A stretch of DNA of 34,440 bases from Candidatus Tharpella aukensis (GCA_021163445.1 JAGGWR010000327.1:1-34440); one strand, 5' to 3'. Shown: positions 6,835 through 15,902, counted from the stretch's first letter. Notes: a model not told the origin generated them from the letters alone. Made by a program: numbers and translations.

Positions 6835-9627
6835 ATGACTTATGACAATCTTACCCTGCTTGACCCTCTTTTTCAATGTGATGCCGAATTGGGTGAAAAG
6901 CTTTTGCAAAAGATCAATTTTTGCCAGTCGCCGCCGGGGACGGCTGCCATTGTTCGGATGGTGGTGGTAGCGGAGAGTTGGTTTAAGCGTAATGTCGAGG
7001 TTGCCCAACTGTTAGTTGAGGGATGTTGTGTTTTGTTGCCGCAGGTCGAAGATCGGGGTTTGGAAAACTATGTTGCGGCCGTTGATGCCGCCGGGATGAT
7101 TACGCCGGTTCTGGCTCGTTCGGCGGCGGAAAAGTTTGTTGCCATCTGTGCTGCCGGTGAGCCGTCACTTTATGCCTATAGTTGTCGGCTTTTTCGCGAC
7201 TTGGGGCCTTGGGGGCCTTATCCTCTGGGGCAGGTGACCAATGGTCTGCTGACGCTGCTTGAGGTCGGCGGCGCGGTTGTCGCAACGACTTACGCTAAGA
7301 TGATTGTTGCGGCTCTCGAACAGGGGATTGAAGAGAAGAAGCTGATTCGCCTGGTTGAGAATCTGGTCACCGGGATCAAGGGCATGGCCGATTTGAAACG
7401 GGTTTGGCAGGCGGGTCAATTGTTACGGGTGGTTGATCTCGATTGGCAGTTAGGGCGCTCATTTTTGCGCGGCTTGGAGCGGGGTTTGCGTTTTCTTAAA
7501 GAGCGGCATCTGACAAGTTTTGTCGATGCGGCTTTAAAAGGTGACGATCAGGGGGAGCGGCGCAGTCGTTTCTTGGGGCTGGAGGCAATTTCCGGGCGCG
7601 AGCTTTATCGTCAAATGCAGACCATGGCAACGTTGAATTCGCAACTCGTATCCCTACAGCGTTATCTTCAGGCTCGGGGCGGGCGGCCTTTGTCGGTGCG
7701 GCCTTTAAGTGAGATTCCCCGCAGTCCGCTGGTCAGCGAAGCGGCTTGTTGTACGGATGGGCGCAAGATTTTTCTGCCTGCCGAGATGGAGTTGGGTCAG
7801 AATGTTGAGGAGAATAAAAACTTTTATCGACTTTTTGCCGGTCTTGAACTAGCCGCGATTGAGGCGCAAAGTTTTGCTTTTGATTTTGGCCGCTGGCAAC
7901 GTTTGCGGGGCCGGGTCGCGGAGGTTGGTTTTGGTGCTGATACGGCTGCTGCTGCAACTTCTACCTCTACTGCAATTCCTTCGGCGACGGCGGCTTTTAC
8001 TTTTTCCGATTACTACGTTTTTTTTGCTCTTTTTCCCCAACCAGAACTGGCGGAAAAACTTTTTAATTTGGCTGAATTTGCTCGGATTCGTTACTTTTTA
8101 GAGCTTTACTATCCCGGTTTTGCCCGGCGCATCAAAGTTGTGATCGGAGACTTGACCGCAGTTACGCCGCAGGCTCCAGCTGGGGAGCGATTGGTTTGCT
8201 ATCTTTATCATGCATTGGTTTTAGGGGAGCGTTATAACCCAACCTGTACTCCCCTTGAACCTGAATTACTGGTCTTGGCTGACAAGCTGGCGGCTGCCGC
8301 CGAACTCTTACAACATGCGGCGGCGACAGTTGATAACGTTGCCGATTGGGTGGCAAAGGTTTACGGCAGGGTGGCCGATTTACCGTCAATAGCAGAAGCT
8401 TTTATCGCTTTCAAATTCCCTTTTGGCCGGCGATTACGTTTTGATCTGGTCTATCTGGCCGATCAGAAGAACGAAAAAAAAGCTCATCTTTGGCGCGAGG
8501 AGCTGGCCGAAAAAGGGGTTGGGGTTGATAAAAGTGAGCTCAAAGATATTTTGCACGATCAGAGTTTGCAACTGACACCCGAACTTTTACGGCAACTATT
8601 AGAACGTTCCGGCAAGTTGCGCGACCGGAGCGGCAAGCAGATGCTCAAATTGTCGCCGGGATTTGATTTGTCTGAGCTTTTGCCCAAAGGTGCGGCCGCC
8701 GCTGCGGTTTTAGACCAGGATGAGCAGGTGCCGACGTTCTGGTATGATGAGTGGGACTATCGCCTTAATGATTACTTGCGCAATCATGTCAAACTTCTTG
8801 AACATCGCCGGGTTGGCGGTGACGACACTTTCTATCAGGAGGCGATTGCTGATCACGGCGGTCTGATTCGTCGGATTCGGCGTAATTTTGAGTTGATCCG
8901 GCCCGAAGCCATCCAGATTCTGCGCCACTGGCCGGAAGGGGATGCTTTTGATTACGATGCGCTTTTGGAGTATGCGATTGACCGAAAAATGCGGATCACA
9001 CCGGATGAGCGTCTCTACCGCAAACGTTTAAAAGTCGATCGTGATGTTGCGCTTTTTGTTCTTGTCGATCTCTCGAGTTCGACCCGCAAAGCGGTGCTTG
9101 ATGGTGGGGGTAAGAGTATCCTCGCGGTCGAAAAGGAGGCGCTGGTTCTTTTTTGCGAGGCTCTGGAACGAGTTGGTGATGCTTACGCGCTGGCCGGTTT
9201 TTCCGGTTCCGGCCGCCTAGCGGCTGAATTTTTCTATCTCAAAACCTTTACCGAACCTTTAACTGATGAGGTTAAAGGGCGCATCGGCGGGGTTAGGCCG
9301 GAAAAAAACACCCGCATGGGGCCTGCCATCCGTCACGCCGCCAAAGAGCTTAAAGAGTATCCGGCCCGGGTCAAATTGCTGATTATTTTAAGTGACGGTC
9401 TGCCTAACGATCAGGATTATAGTAACGAATATGCGATTGCCGACAGTCGCAGTGCGATTCGAGAAAGCCGGAGCTCATTTATCCACGTCCATGCGATTAC
9501 CATTAACGCCGTCAATTCACCCCATCTCGATAATCTCTACGGCGACGTTCACCACACCGTCATCGCCGACGTCAAACAACTACCCGACAAATTGCCGCGT
9601 ATTTATCGCGCTTTGACAAGGCAGTAA
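6835..9627 (+). CDS. NorD/CbbO-like VWA-domain protein, partner of the AAA ATPase
   Basis: 930 aa, somewhat longer than typical NorD/CbbO. The C-terminal 200 residues are a von Willebrand A domain with an intact MIDAS: VDLSSST (about 744-750), TRMGPAIRHA and LSDGLPND. The ending with YAIADSRSAIRES and a final GDVHHTVI segment is typical of NorD. The long N-terminal half appears helical and is not recognised. A low-complexity Ala/Thr/Ser insert lies near residues 368-390. The ATG at 6835 has no clear Shine-Dalgarno sequence. The gene follows the AAA ATPase by 89 bp and the two presumably form a chaperone/activase complex. Confidence 0.87.
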   Translation: MTYDNLTLLDPLFQCDAELGEKLLQKINFCQSPPGTAAIVRMVVVAESWFKRNVEVAQLLVEGCCVLLPQVEDRGLENYVAAVDAAGMITPVLARSAAEKFVAICAAGEPSLYAYSCRLFRDLGPWGPYPLGQVTNGLLTLLEVGGAVVATTYAKMIVAALEQGIEEKKLIRLVENLVTGIKGMADLKRVWQAGQLLRVVDLDWQLGRSFLRGLERGLRFLKERHLTSFVDAALKGDDQGERRSRFLGLEAISGRELYRQMQTMATLNSQLVSLQRYLQARGGRPLSVRPLSEIPRSPLVSEAACCTDGRKIFLPAEMELGQNVEENKNFYRLFAGLELAAIEAQSFAFDFGRWQRLRGRVAEVGFGADTAAAATSTSTAIPSATAAFTFSDYYVFFALFPQPELAEKLFNLAEFARIRYFLELYYPGFARRIKVVIGDLTAVTPQAPAGERLVCYLYHALVLGERYNPTCTPLEPELLVLADKLAAAAELLQHAAATVDNVADWVAKVYGRVADLPSIAEAFIAFKFPFGRRLRFDLVYLADQKNEKKAHLWREELAEKGVGVDKSELKDILHDQSLQLTPELLRQLLERSGKLRDRSGKQMLKLSPGFDLSELLPKGAAAAAVLDQDEQVPTFWYDEWDYRLNDYLRNHVKLLEHRRVGGDDTFYQEAIADHGGLIRRIRRNFELIRPEAIQILRHWPEGDAFDYDALLEYAIDRKMRITPDERLYRKRLKVDRDVALFVLVDLSSSTRKAVLDGGGKSILAVEKEALVLFCEALERVGDAYALAGFSGSGRLAAEFFYLKTFTEPLTDEVKGRIGGVRPEKNTRMGPAIRHAAKELKEYPARVKLLIILSDGLPNDQDYSNEYAIADSRSAIRESRSSFIHVHAITINAVNSPHLDNLYGDVHHTVIADVKQLPDKLPRIYRALTRQ

Positions 9628-9644
9628 CCTTGCGGTCTGTCTCG

Positions 9645-9712
9645 GCTGGGGCCATTGCTGGTACAAGGTGCGTCAGCACCCCAGCTTTGACCCCGCTGGT
9701 GGAAAGCGAAGC
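9645..9712 (+). repeat. Modular intergenic repeat, copy A (5' module)
   Basis: The stretch contains GCCATTGCTGGTACAAGG, then the small hairpin GGTGC-GTCA-GCACC, then CAGCTTTGACCCCG and a GCGAAGC tail. Related sequence recurs at 22463-22602 (inverted), 28228-28392 and, for the 3' module, 33280-33342. It lies in the 112-bp gap before hrpB and creates a spurious upstream GTG start for that frame. Confidence 0.75.
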
Positions 9713-9739
9713 GATGTTTGTTTTAACGGGAACCTCATA

Positions 9740-12361
9740 ATGGTTCAAAAAGATAACAACTTTCTCGATCGTGATGATGTCAAGAACTTAGCGGTTCTGA
9801 ATTTATTGCCGGAACTACGCCAAACATTGCAAGCCGGTCAGCAGGTGGTGTTGCAGGCCCCGCCGGGTTCCGGGAAGACGACATTGCTGCCGTTACTGTT
9901 ACGGGATGAGCCTTGGCTTGCAGGTTTAAAGATCGTGATGCTGGAACCGCGCCGCTTGGCGGCCCGGGCTGCGGCCCGGCGTATGGCCGCTTTGTTGGGG
10001 GAGGAGGTCGGAGAGACCGTCGGTTTTCGGGTGCGCCACGAGAGTGTGGTCGGCCGCCGCACCAGGATTGAGGTGGTCACCGAAGGGGTTTTAACTCGTT
10101 ATCTACAGAATGATCCGGCTTTAAGTGATTACGGTCTGGTCATTTTTGATGAATTTCACGAACGCCATCTCCAGGCCGATCTTGGTCTGGCTTTTACTTT
10201 GCAAGTGCAGGAACTCTTACGTCCTGAACTTAAATTGATGGTTATGTCGGCGACGTTGGCGGCGTGTGAGATTGCCGATTTTCTCGGCGGAGTTCCGCTT
10301 CTCGAAGCAAAACTTGCACCTTTTCCGGTAACGACATTTCATGCTGAAAGCAGCTTGGCGAAACTTTCCTTGCCGGTTGTGGCCCGGACGGTGGTGCGGG
10401 CTCTGCACGAAACCACCGGTGATATCCTGGTTTTTTTGCCCGGAGCCGGGGAGATTCGTCGCCTGACGGAACTTTTGCGTGAAGTTGGCCGACAACCTGA
10501 AAAGGGTTCGGCCTTAGATCCAAAAATTGAACCTGAAATTGAAATTATTCCGCTCTATGGCAATCTGCCCCGCGAACTTCAGGATCGCGCTTTTCAATTT
10601 TCGCAAAAAAAAGATTTGCCAAAGGGTGTTTTGGCAAAGGGAAATTTAGCAAAAAAGGCTTCAATATGTCGGATTCGCAAAGTGGTTTTGGCTACCGATA
10701 TTGCTGAATCGAGTCTTACTGTTCCCGGGGTCAGGGTTGTGGTTGACAGCGGCTGGCGGCGGATTATGCGTTTTGATCCGGCGAGCGGTATGGGCCGTCT
10801 GGAAATTGTTAAAATCAGCCGGGCAGCGGCCGATCAGCGGCGTGGCCGGGCCGCCCGCGAAGACAAGGGTTACTGTTACAGATTGTGGGCAAAGAGTGAT
10901 GAATCGGCAATGTTAGAGTTCAGTCAGCCGGAAATCAGGTTGGCTGATCTTACCTCAATGGTTTTGGAGCTGGCGGCTTGGGGCGTTTCTAAGATTTGCG
11001 ATTTGCGCTGGTTGACGCCGCCGTCGCAAGCTTTGGTCGATGCCGCTTTTAGCCTGTTGCGCCGTTTGGGGGCGGTTGATGATGATAATCGGATTACGGA
11101 ACATGGCCGGGAGCTGGCTAAACTGGGGATTCATCCCCGTTTAGCCCAGATGCTGTTGGCCGGTAAAAAAATCGGTCAGGGAAGGCTTTCGGCAATGCTC
11201 GCCGCATTGTTAAATGAGCGCGACCCGCTCGCCCCTGGCGACCGGCTACCGGATTGCGATATCGATCTTCGTCTTGAGCTCTTGCTGGCGGATGAAAAAA
11301 ATCATACTTCCGCAAGAGCTGATCGGGCGCTCTTGAAAAGATTGCGGCGCGAGGCGCAAAGGTTGACCCGGCAGTTAAAAATTGTCGAAAAAGGTCAGCT
11401 AACAACCGATTTCAGTGGTGAATTATTAGCCTTTGCCTATCCTGACCGGATTGCCAAAAAACGTTTACTTCGTGATGATGATTTACGTTTTTTATTAAGT
11501 GGCGGTCAAGAGGTTGCTTTCGCCTATCCCGAACCGCTTTCACACTCTTCCTATCTGGTCGTGGCTCAACTTGCCGGAGACAGGCGCAAATCCCGCATTC
11601 GTCTGGCCGCAGCCTATTCCGAGAGTAGTTTACGAAAACAGTTTGGCGATTTATTAAAACGTGAATCTCAGGTTTTTTGGGATCAGAAGAGCGGCTCCGT
11701 GGTGGCTCGGCAACAGCTAATGCTGGACTCTTTGACGCTCGAAGAGGGGTTCTTAAGAGAGCCTCCGGCAGCAGCCGTGGCTGGTGCCTGGCTGGAAGGC
11801 GTGCGTCGCGTCGGCCTTGATCTTTTACCCTGGAATAAAAACCTTCGCCAGTGGTGCCGCCGGGTTGAGTTTATTAGAAACAGCGGCTTGGTTGAAAAAG
11901 AGTCTTGGCCGGCTTGTGATAAAAAATCTTTGTTGGACGATCTCGAAAATTGGCTGGCCCCTCGATTAGGTCGAATCCGCAATCGTGATGGTTTGGCCCG
12001 ACTTGACTTAAAAACAATTTTGCGTGAACGTCTGACCTGGCAACAACAGCAAAAATTAAAACAACTCGCCCCGGTTGAGCTAAGCTTGCCTTCCGGGCGT
12101 CGTGCCCAACTCGATTATACCAGCGGCGCGGTCCCGGTGCTCGCGGCTCGAGTACAGGAACTCTTCGGCTGCCGCGAGACACCTAAAATTGGCGGCGGCC
12201 GGATTGCGCTGCTTTTACATGTCCTCTCACCGGCCCGCAGGCCGGTGCAGGTAACCGATGACCTGGCCGATTTCTGGCACGGTTCCTATCGCGAAGTCCG
12301 CAAAGAGATGCGGGGACGCTACCCCAAACACGCTTGGCCGGAAGAGCCTTGGCTTGAGTAG
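9740..12361 (+). CDS. hrpB: ATP-dependent helicase HrpB (DEAH family)
   Basis: 873 aa from the chosen ATG; HrpB proteins are usually about 820 aa. Motif I is PPGSGKTT (41-48), motif II DEFH (137-140), motif III SAT, and motif VI QRRGRAAR (about 366-373). The C-terminal HrpB-specific region ends with the characteristic HAWPEEPW. The protein is a widespread bacterial DExH RNA/DNA helicase whose cellular role is poorly defined. The frame is open upstream to GTG at 9668, but that part is intergenic repeat sequence, so the ATG with GGGAA upstream is preferred. A short Lys-rich triple repeat (LPKGV/LAKGN/LAKK) interrupts the region between motifs III and V. Confidence 0.93.
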   Translation: MVQKDNNFLDRDDVKNLAVLNLLPELRQTLQAGQQVVLQAPPGSGKTTLLPLLLRDEPWLAGLKIVMLEPRRLAARAAARRMAALLGEEVGETVGFRVRHESVVGRRTRIEVVTEGVLTRYLQNDPALSDYGLVIFDEFHERHLQADLGLAFTLQVQELLRPELKLMVMSATLAACEIADFLGGVPLLEAKLAPFPVTTFHAESSLAKLSLPVVARTVVRALHETTGDILVFLPGAGEIRRLTELLREVGRQPEKGSALDPKIEPEIEIIPLYGNLPRELQDRAFQFSQKKDLPKGVLAKGNLAKKASICRIRKVVLATDIAESSLTVPGVRVVVDSGWRRIMRFDPASGMGRLEIVKISRAAADQRRGRAAREDKGYCYRLWAKSDESAMLEFSQPEIRLADLTSMVLELAAWGVSKICDLRWLTPPSQALVDAAFSLLRRLGAVDDDNRITEHGRELAKLGIHPRLAQMLLAGKKIGQGRLSAMLAALLNERDPLAPGDRLPDCDIDLRLELLLADEKNHTSARADRALLKRLRREAQRLTRQLKIVEKGQLTTDFSGELLAFAYPDRIAKKRLLRDDDLRFLLSGGQEVAFAYPEPLSHSSYLVVAQLAGDRRKSRIRLAAAYSESSLRKQFGDLLKRESQVFWDQKSGSVVARQQLMLDSLTLEEGFLREPPAAAVAGAWLEGVRRVGLDLLPWNKNLRQWCRRVEFIRNSGLVEKESWPACDKKSLLDDLENWLAPRLGRIRNRDGLARLDLKTILRERLTWQQQQKLKQLAPVELSLPSGRRAQLDYTSGAVPVLAARVQELFGCRETPKIGGGRIALLLHVLSPARRPVQVTDDLADFWHGSYREVRKEMRGRYPKHAWPEEPWLE

Positions 12362-12513
12362 AAGGCTGTCTAAAAAAATAGTCGTAAAAGGCAAATTGAA
12401 TGTTTTCGGTTGACGAATGTTTCTCTTTATTTTAGGTATAGCGTGTGATTCTCGAAAAAGATACAAAGTTTCACTATCTGAAAATTTCAGTCGTTTACAA
12501 CGAGGAGGACAAA

Positions 12514-13101
12514 ATGAGTAAAAGAGTGATTCGGATCGTTACCCTGTCGTTATTGGTAACAAGTTTTCTGGTTGGTGGTTTTTTTGCAAATGTTTATGCG
12601 GCCAGCGAAACTATGTACAATAAGTACAATATTCACGCTCAGGCCGATAAAAAAGGTTTGCTTAAGTCGAGTTATGCCAATTATACCGATCCTGGTGCTG
12701 GTCATGTTATCATTCCACCCAATACTAAATTAACCGTCCGCCCCTGGAAGCGTTTCATGAAAAATTATGGCTTTTATTATGACCTGCCGGATGGTCGCCA
12801 TGGCGTTTTTGAGGTTCATACGAAACGGATGCAGATGAGTGTTGATGAATATGAAGAGTTGATTCTTTCGCCTAAGCCGATTTCCTTAAAAGGTTTTTCG
12901 GAGATCGATCTGAAAGGAATCAAAAAAGGCAAGGCCTACAAAGGGATGACCAAAAAAGGGGTAATGACGGCTTTAGGCTACCCCGCCGCCCACGAGACCC
13001 CCTCGCTTGATGATAATCAATGGAAATATTGGCGTAACCGTTTCCGCACCGTGGTCGTCGATTTCAACAGTAAGGGGCGAGTAGTGAATGTAAGGTATTG
13101 A
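12514..13101 (+). CDS. Exported protein with C-terminal BamE/OmlA-like motif
   Basis: 195 aa with a clear signal peptide (basic MSKRVIRI, hydrophobic core, likely cleavage after NVYA, near residue 29). The last 55 residues (KGKAYKGMTKKGVMTALGYP...WKYW...VVVDFNSKGRVVNV) resemble the SmpA/OmlA/BamE fold, in which a Gly-Met-Thr turn precedes a helix and a three-strand sheet. There is no lipobox Cys, so it is probably a periplasmic or wall-associated protein, not a lipoprotein. The start is set by GGAGG about 8 nt before the ATG. The 152 bp upstream of this start, between hrpB and this gene, are AT-rich with no certain promoter. Confidence 0.72.
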   Translation: MSKRVIRIVTLSLLVTSFLVGGFFANVYAASETMYNKYNIHAQADKKGLLKSSYANYTDPGAGHVIIPPNTKLTVRPWKRFMKNYGFYYDLPDGRHGVFEVHTKRMQMSVDEYEELILSPKPISLKGFSEIDLKGIKKGKAYKGMTKKGVMTALGYPAAHETPSLDDNQWKYWRNRFRTVVVDFNSKGRVVNVRY

Positions 13102-13159
13102 GCAGGTTATGTCAGAACTGGAAAGATCTTGCAAAAGGCTGTAAACTCAGGAGTTGATA

Positions 13160-13372
13160 ATGCTGAATATTCAAATAGATAATCAGGAGCTTGAAAATAA
13201 TATCAGGCAAACTTACGGTAATGATTTACACTCTATTGCGGGAGCTTTTTCAGAGTTTATTCAACAGCAAAAAATTAAGCATGATATTGGCATCTCCATC
13301 CAACAGTTGGAGGCGGGGGAATCAGAGCCCCTTGATCAAGTTATGAGAGGCATTCGAGCCGAATATGAGTGA
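13160..13372 (+). CDS. Antitoxin of a type II toxin-antitoxin pair
   Basis: 70 aa, with the start at the ATG that follows GGAG by 7 nt. The second half (IQQLEAGESEPLDQVMRGIRAEYE) looks like the toxin-wrapping tail of ParD/RelB-type antitoxins, and the first half would be the dimerising part. The stop codon overlaps the toxin start by 8 bp, the standard translational coupling of these modules. It would neutralise the toxin and autorepress the pair. Confidence 0.75.
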   Translation: MLNIQIDNQELENNIRQTYGNDLHSIAGAFSEFIQQQKIKHDIGISIQQLEAGESEPLDQVMRGIRAEYE

Positions 13373-13652
13373 ACTGACGATTGTATTTTCTCCCCGTGCT
13401 CGTCAGCGCATGCAAGAGATTGCCTCTTACCTTTATCGACAAAACCTGTCCAATGACTTTGTGTTGGATTACTTAAATCGTTTCGAAGATTGGCTGATGA
13501 CGGTATTGATTCAGTTTCCAGATTCAGGTACTCCCATGCCTGAGTTTGGATTCAATGTTCGGCGTGTAGTTTACCAAAGATACAGTTTTGTTTATCGTGT
13601 CAGAGCCGATGTGATTGAAATACTAACTGTTTACCGTGAGAATCTCCCATGA
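13365..13652 (+). CDS. RelE/ParE-family toxin
   Basis: 95 aa, typical toxin length. The pattern SPRARQRMQEIASYLY, then FPDSGTPMPEFGFNVRRVVYQRYSFVYRV and a final EILTVYRENLP matches the ParE/RelE fold. The conserved Arg and Tyr positions of the central sheet are present. Whether it is an mRNA interferase (RelE) or a gyrase poison (ParE) cannot be told; the spacing favours ParE. It overlaps both neighbours: the antitoxin by 8 bp upstream and fabG by 4 bp (ATGA) downstream, so it is locked into the biosynthetic run. Confidence 0.82.
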   Translation: MSELTIVFSPRARQRMQEIASYLYRQNLSNDFVLDYLNRFEDWLMTVLIQFPDSGTPMPEFGFNVRRVVYQRYSFVYRVRADVIEILTVYRENLP

Positions 13653-14380
13653 AGTCGGAAAATAAAAAAATTGCTCTGGTGACCGGAGCCAGTCGCGGGA
13701 TCGGGGCGGCTATTGCTGAAACTCTGGCTGGCGACGGTTACGATATCTGGCTTAACTATCGTTCAGATCATGAAGCGGCGCAACGGGTTGCTGAAAAGGT
13801 TGCAGCTTGCGGGCGGCAATGCCTTTTGCTGCCCTTTGATGTCGCCGACGAGGAGGCGGTTGAGGATGCCTTAAGTGAGTTGCTGGCGGAAGAGACACCT
13901 TATATCCTGATCAATAACGCCGGTTTCGCTCGGGACGGAATCATGGCTATGATGAGTCGTTACGATTGGCAGTCGGTCTTGAATGTCCATCTCGACGGCT
14001 TTTTTCTGGTGACCAAATTGGTTGTGGCGCGGATGCTGAGAAAGCGGGCCGGAAGAATTGTAAATATCGTCTCCACTTCGGGCCAGATCGGGGTGGCCGG
14101 TCAGGTTAACTACAGCGCTGCTAAAGCCGGTTTGATCGGGGCGACCAGATCCCTGGCGGCTGAAGTGGCGAAACGCAAAATTTTAGTTAATGCGGTGGCT
14201 CCCGGTTTTATCGAGACCGAGATGACAGCGGATTTGCCGGTTGATCAAATCTTGCCGACCATTCCTCTGGCTCGTTTCGGTCAAACTCAGGAAGTCGCCG
14301 ATGCGGTCTCGTTTCTCTGCTCCGACAAGGCTTCTTACATTACCGGCCAGATTTTAGCCGTTAATGGCGGAATTGTTTAA
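13649..14380 (+). CDS. fabG: 3-oxoacyl-ACP reductase, FabG-like short-chain dehydrogenase
   Basis: 243 aa classical SDR. The cofactor motif TGASRGIG is at residues 12-19, NNAG in the middle, catalytic Ser near 142 and YSAAK with Tyr155/Lys159. The C-terminal SDKASYITGQILAVNGG is typical of FabG. It would reduce beta-ketoacyl-ACP with NAD(P)H, here probably as the ketoreductase of the adjoining chain-building cluster. Its ATG overlaps the toxin stop (ATGA) and has no strong ribosome site of its own, suggesting translational coupling to the toxin gene. Confidence 0.92.
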   Translation: MKSENKKIALVTGASRGIGAAIAETLAGDGYDIWLNYRSDHEAAQRVAEKVAACGRQCLLLPFDVADEEAVEDALSELLAEETPYILINNAGFARDGIMAMMSRYDWQSVLNVHLDGFFLVTKLVVARMLRKRAGRIVNIVSTSGQIGVAGQVNYSAAKAGLIGATRSLAAEVAKRKILVNAVAPGFIETEMTADLPVDQILPTIPLARFGQTQEVADAVSFLCSDKASYITGQILAVNGGIV

Positions 14381-14433
14381 TTTTGATTTTGACTTTTTAG
14401 TTTTGGATTAAGGTGTAAGGTGGGGGTGTGACT

Positions 14434-14649
14434 ATGTACAGGTTTGCAGTTTGTTTAGATAACAATAATTACCCGGCATCACTGGAGCCACGGAAGTTGT
14501 ATGAAGTTACACCTGATCCCGAAGCCTTGAAACATAATCAAATAAGAGTCATTGATGAATCTGGTGAAGATTATTTATTTCCCAAAGAAATTTTTTTGGA
14601 ATTGCCGCTTGCCGAAGTAATTGCTGAGAGAATGGCACAAATTGCATGA
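14434..14649 (+). CDS. Small conserved hypothetical protein (about 71 aa)
   Basis: 71 aa from the ATG, with a GGGGG stretch about 7 nt upstream; a GTG at 14428 is an alternative. The sequence has a compact RFAVCLDNNNYPASLEPRK front and IRVIDESGEDYLFPKEIF, a pattern I recall from small conserved bacterial proteins of unknown function. It is acidic with no signal peptide or membrane segment, and could be a small beta-barrel fold. It sits between fabG and the first ketosynthase, an unusual place, and has no evident role in lipid synthesis. Confidence 0.65.
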   Translation: MYRFAVCLDNNNYPASLEPRKLYEVTPDPEALKHNQIRVIDESGEDYLFPKEIFLELPLAEVIAERMAQIA

Positions 14650-14672
14650 TTGATCTGTAGGTAAACAGAAAG

Positions 14673-15902
14673 ATGCAGCGATATAAAGTAGCGATAACCG
14701 GCGTCGGGATTGTCTCTTGTCTCGGGATCGGGGCGGGAGAGGTTGCGGCTTCGCTGCGCGAGGGGCGTTCGGGGATTGTGGTTGATGAGGAGCGGCAAGC
14801 TTTGGGTTTTCGCAGTCCTTTGACCGGTCGTCTGCCGGAGGTTTTTCCTGAGCGTTGTTTAAGTCGTAAGCAGCGAAAAACGATGCCCGATTTTGCGCAA
14901 AACGCCTATGTTGCGGTGCGTGAAGCACTTGATGGTTCCGGGTTGAGTGAAAAAGATTTGCAAAACCCGCAAAGCGGCTTGATTTTTGGTTGTGATTCGA
15001 GTTGTCTGGCAGTGGTAGAGCAGGTCGATATCTTACGTCAATATGGCGAGACTCATAAACTCGGCAGTGGCCTTGTCTTTCGCGCCATGACCTCGGCCAT
15101 AACCATGAATCTTAATGTTCTGCTCGGGACTCAAGGCGCGAGTTGGACGTTGAGTTCGGCCTGTTCGAGCAGCGGTCACGCTATTGGTCAGGCAGCGGAT
15201 TTGATCGCTTTAGGTCGTCAGGAGCGAGTGGTCTGCGGCGGAGCCCAGGAAATTAACTGGGAGTCGATGTGCAGTTTTGACGCTTTGGGGGCTTTTTCGA
15301 CCAGGATTGATAATCCGGCTGCCGCTTCACGACCCTTTGATGTCGATCGCGACGGTCTGGTGCCCAGCGGCGGGGCGGCAGCGTTAGTTTTGGAAAACTA
15401 TGATCTGGCCCGGCAGCGGGGGGCAACTATTTTGGGCGAAGTTCGAGGTTACGGTTTTTCGTCGGATGGTGGCACGCTTTCGGTGCCAAGTTCTGAGGGC
15501 TTGGCCCGGGCGATGCGAGCGGCGTTGGTTGATGCGGCGATCGATGCCCAAGATGTGACTCTGCTTTTGGCCCACGCAACTTCGACGCATGCTGGCGATG
15601 CTGCGGAAGCCGAGAATATCAGATCTGTTTTTGGCGCGGATACGCCTTATATCAGCGCTTTAAAAGCGCTGACCGGACATGAACTCTGGATGGCTGGAGC
15701 GGCCACTGCGGTTTATGCTGTAATTATGGCCCAAGCTGGTTTTATGGCCCCGACGATTAATTTTACGACTCCCGATGATAAGACCACAGGATTGCATATT
15801 CTAAAGCAAACTCTATCCCACAAGCCGGAGAAGGTTCTCTGTAACGCCGCCGGTTTTGGCGGCTCCAACGCCTCTATTCTCCTTGATTTTAGTTCGCAAT
15901 GA
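14673..15902 (+). CDS. Beta-ketoacyl-ACP synthase (FabF-like), first of two
   Basis: 409 aa condensing enzyme. The catalytic triad is complete: Cys164 in SSACSSSG, His301 in LAHATSTHAGD and His336 in KALTGHE, close to the C163/H303/H340 of FabF. The N-terminal VAITGVGIVSCLG and C-terminal GFGGSNAS complete the thiolase fold. It would carry out decarboxylative Claisen condensation of malonyl-ACP with an acyl-ACP. The gene overlaps the following oxidoreductase by 4 bp (ATGA). It differs clearly from the second ketosynthase, so both may be catalytic with different chain-length roles; neither is a chain-length-factor pseudo-enzyme. Confidence 0.92.
   Translation: MQRYKVAITGVGIVSCLGIGAGEVAASLREGRSGIVVDEERQALGFRSPLTGRLPEVFPERCLSRKQRKTMPDFAQNAYVAVREALDGSGLSEKDLQNPQSGLIFGCDSSCLAVVEQVDILRQYGETHKLGSGLVFRAMTSAITMNLNVLLGTQGASWTLSSACSSSGHAIGQAADLIALGRQERVVCGGAQEINWESMCSFDALGAFSTRIDNPAAASRPFDVDRDGLVPSGGAAALVLENYDLARQRGATILGEVRGYGFSSDGGTLSVPSSEGLARAMRAALVDAAIDAQDVTLLLAHATSTHAGDAAEAENIRSVFGADTPYISALKALTGHELWMAGAATAVYAVIMAQAGFMAPTINFTTPDDKTTGLHILKQTLSHKPEKVLCNAAGFGGSNASILLDFSSQ

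Noticed and set aside
9645-9712. CRISPR-like repeat
   Set aside because: The copies are dispersed, modular and lack regular spacers; no cas genes are present.
9668-9739. GTG extension of HrpB
   Set aside because: The added codons are the intergenic repeat, whose sequence recurs at 22463 and 28228; the ATG at 9740 has a ribosome site.
12405-12436. Possible sigma-70 promoter (TTGACG ... TATAGC) before the BamE-like gene
   Set aside because: The spacer is about 21 nt, too long for a confident promoter.
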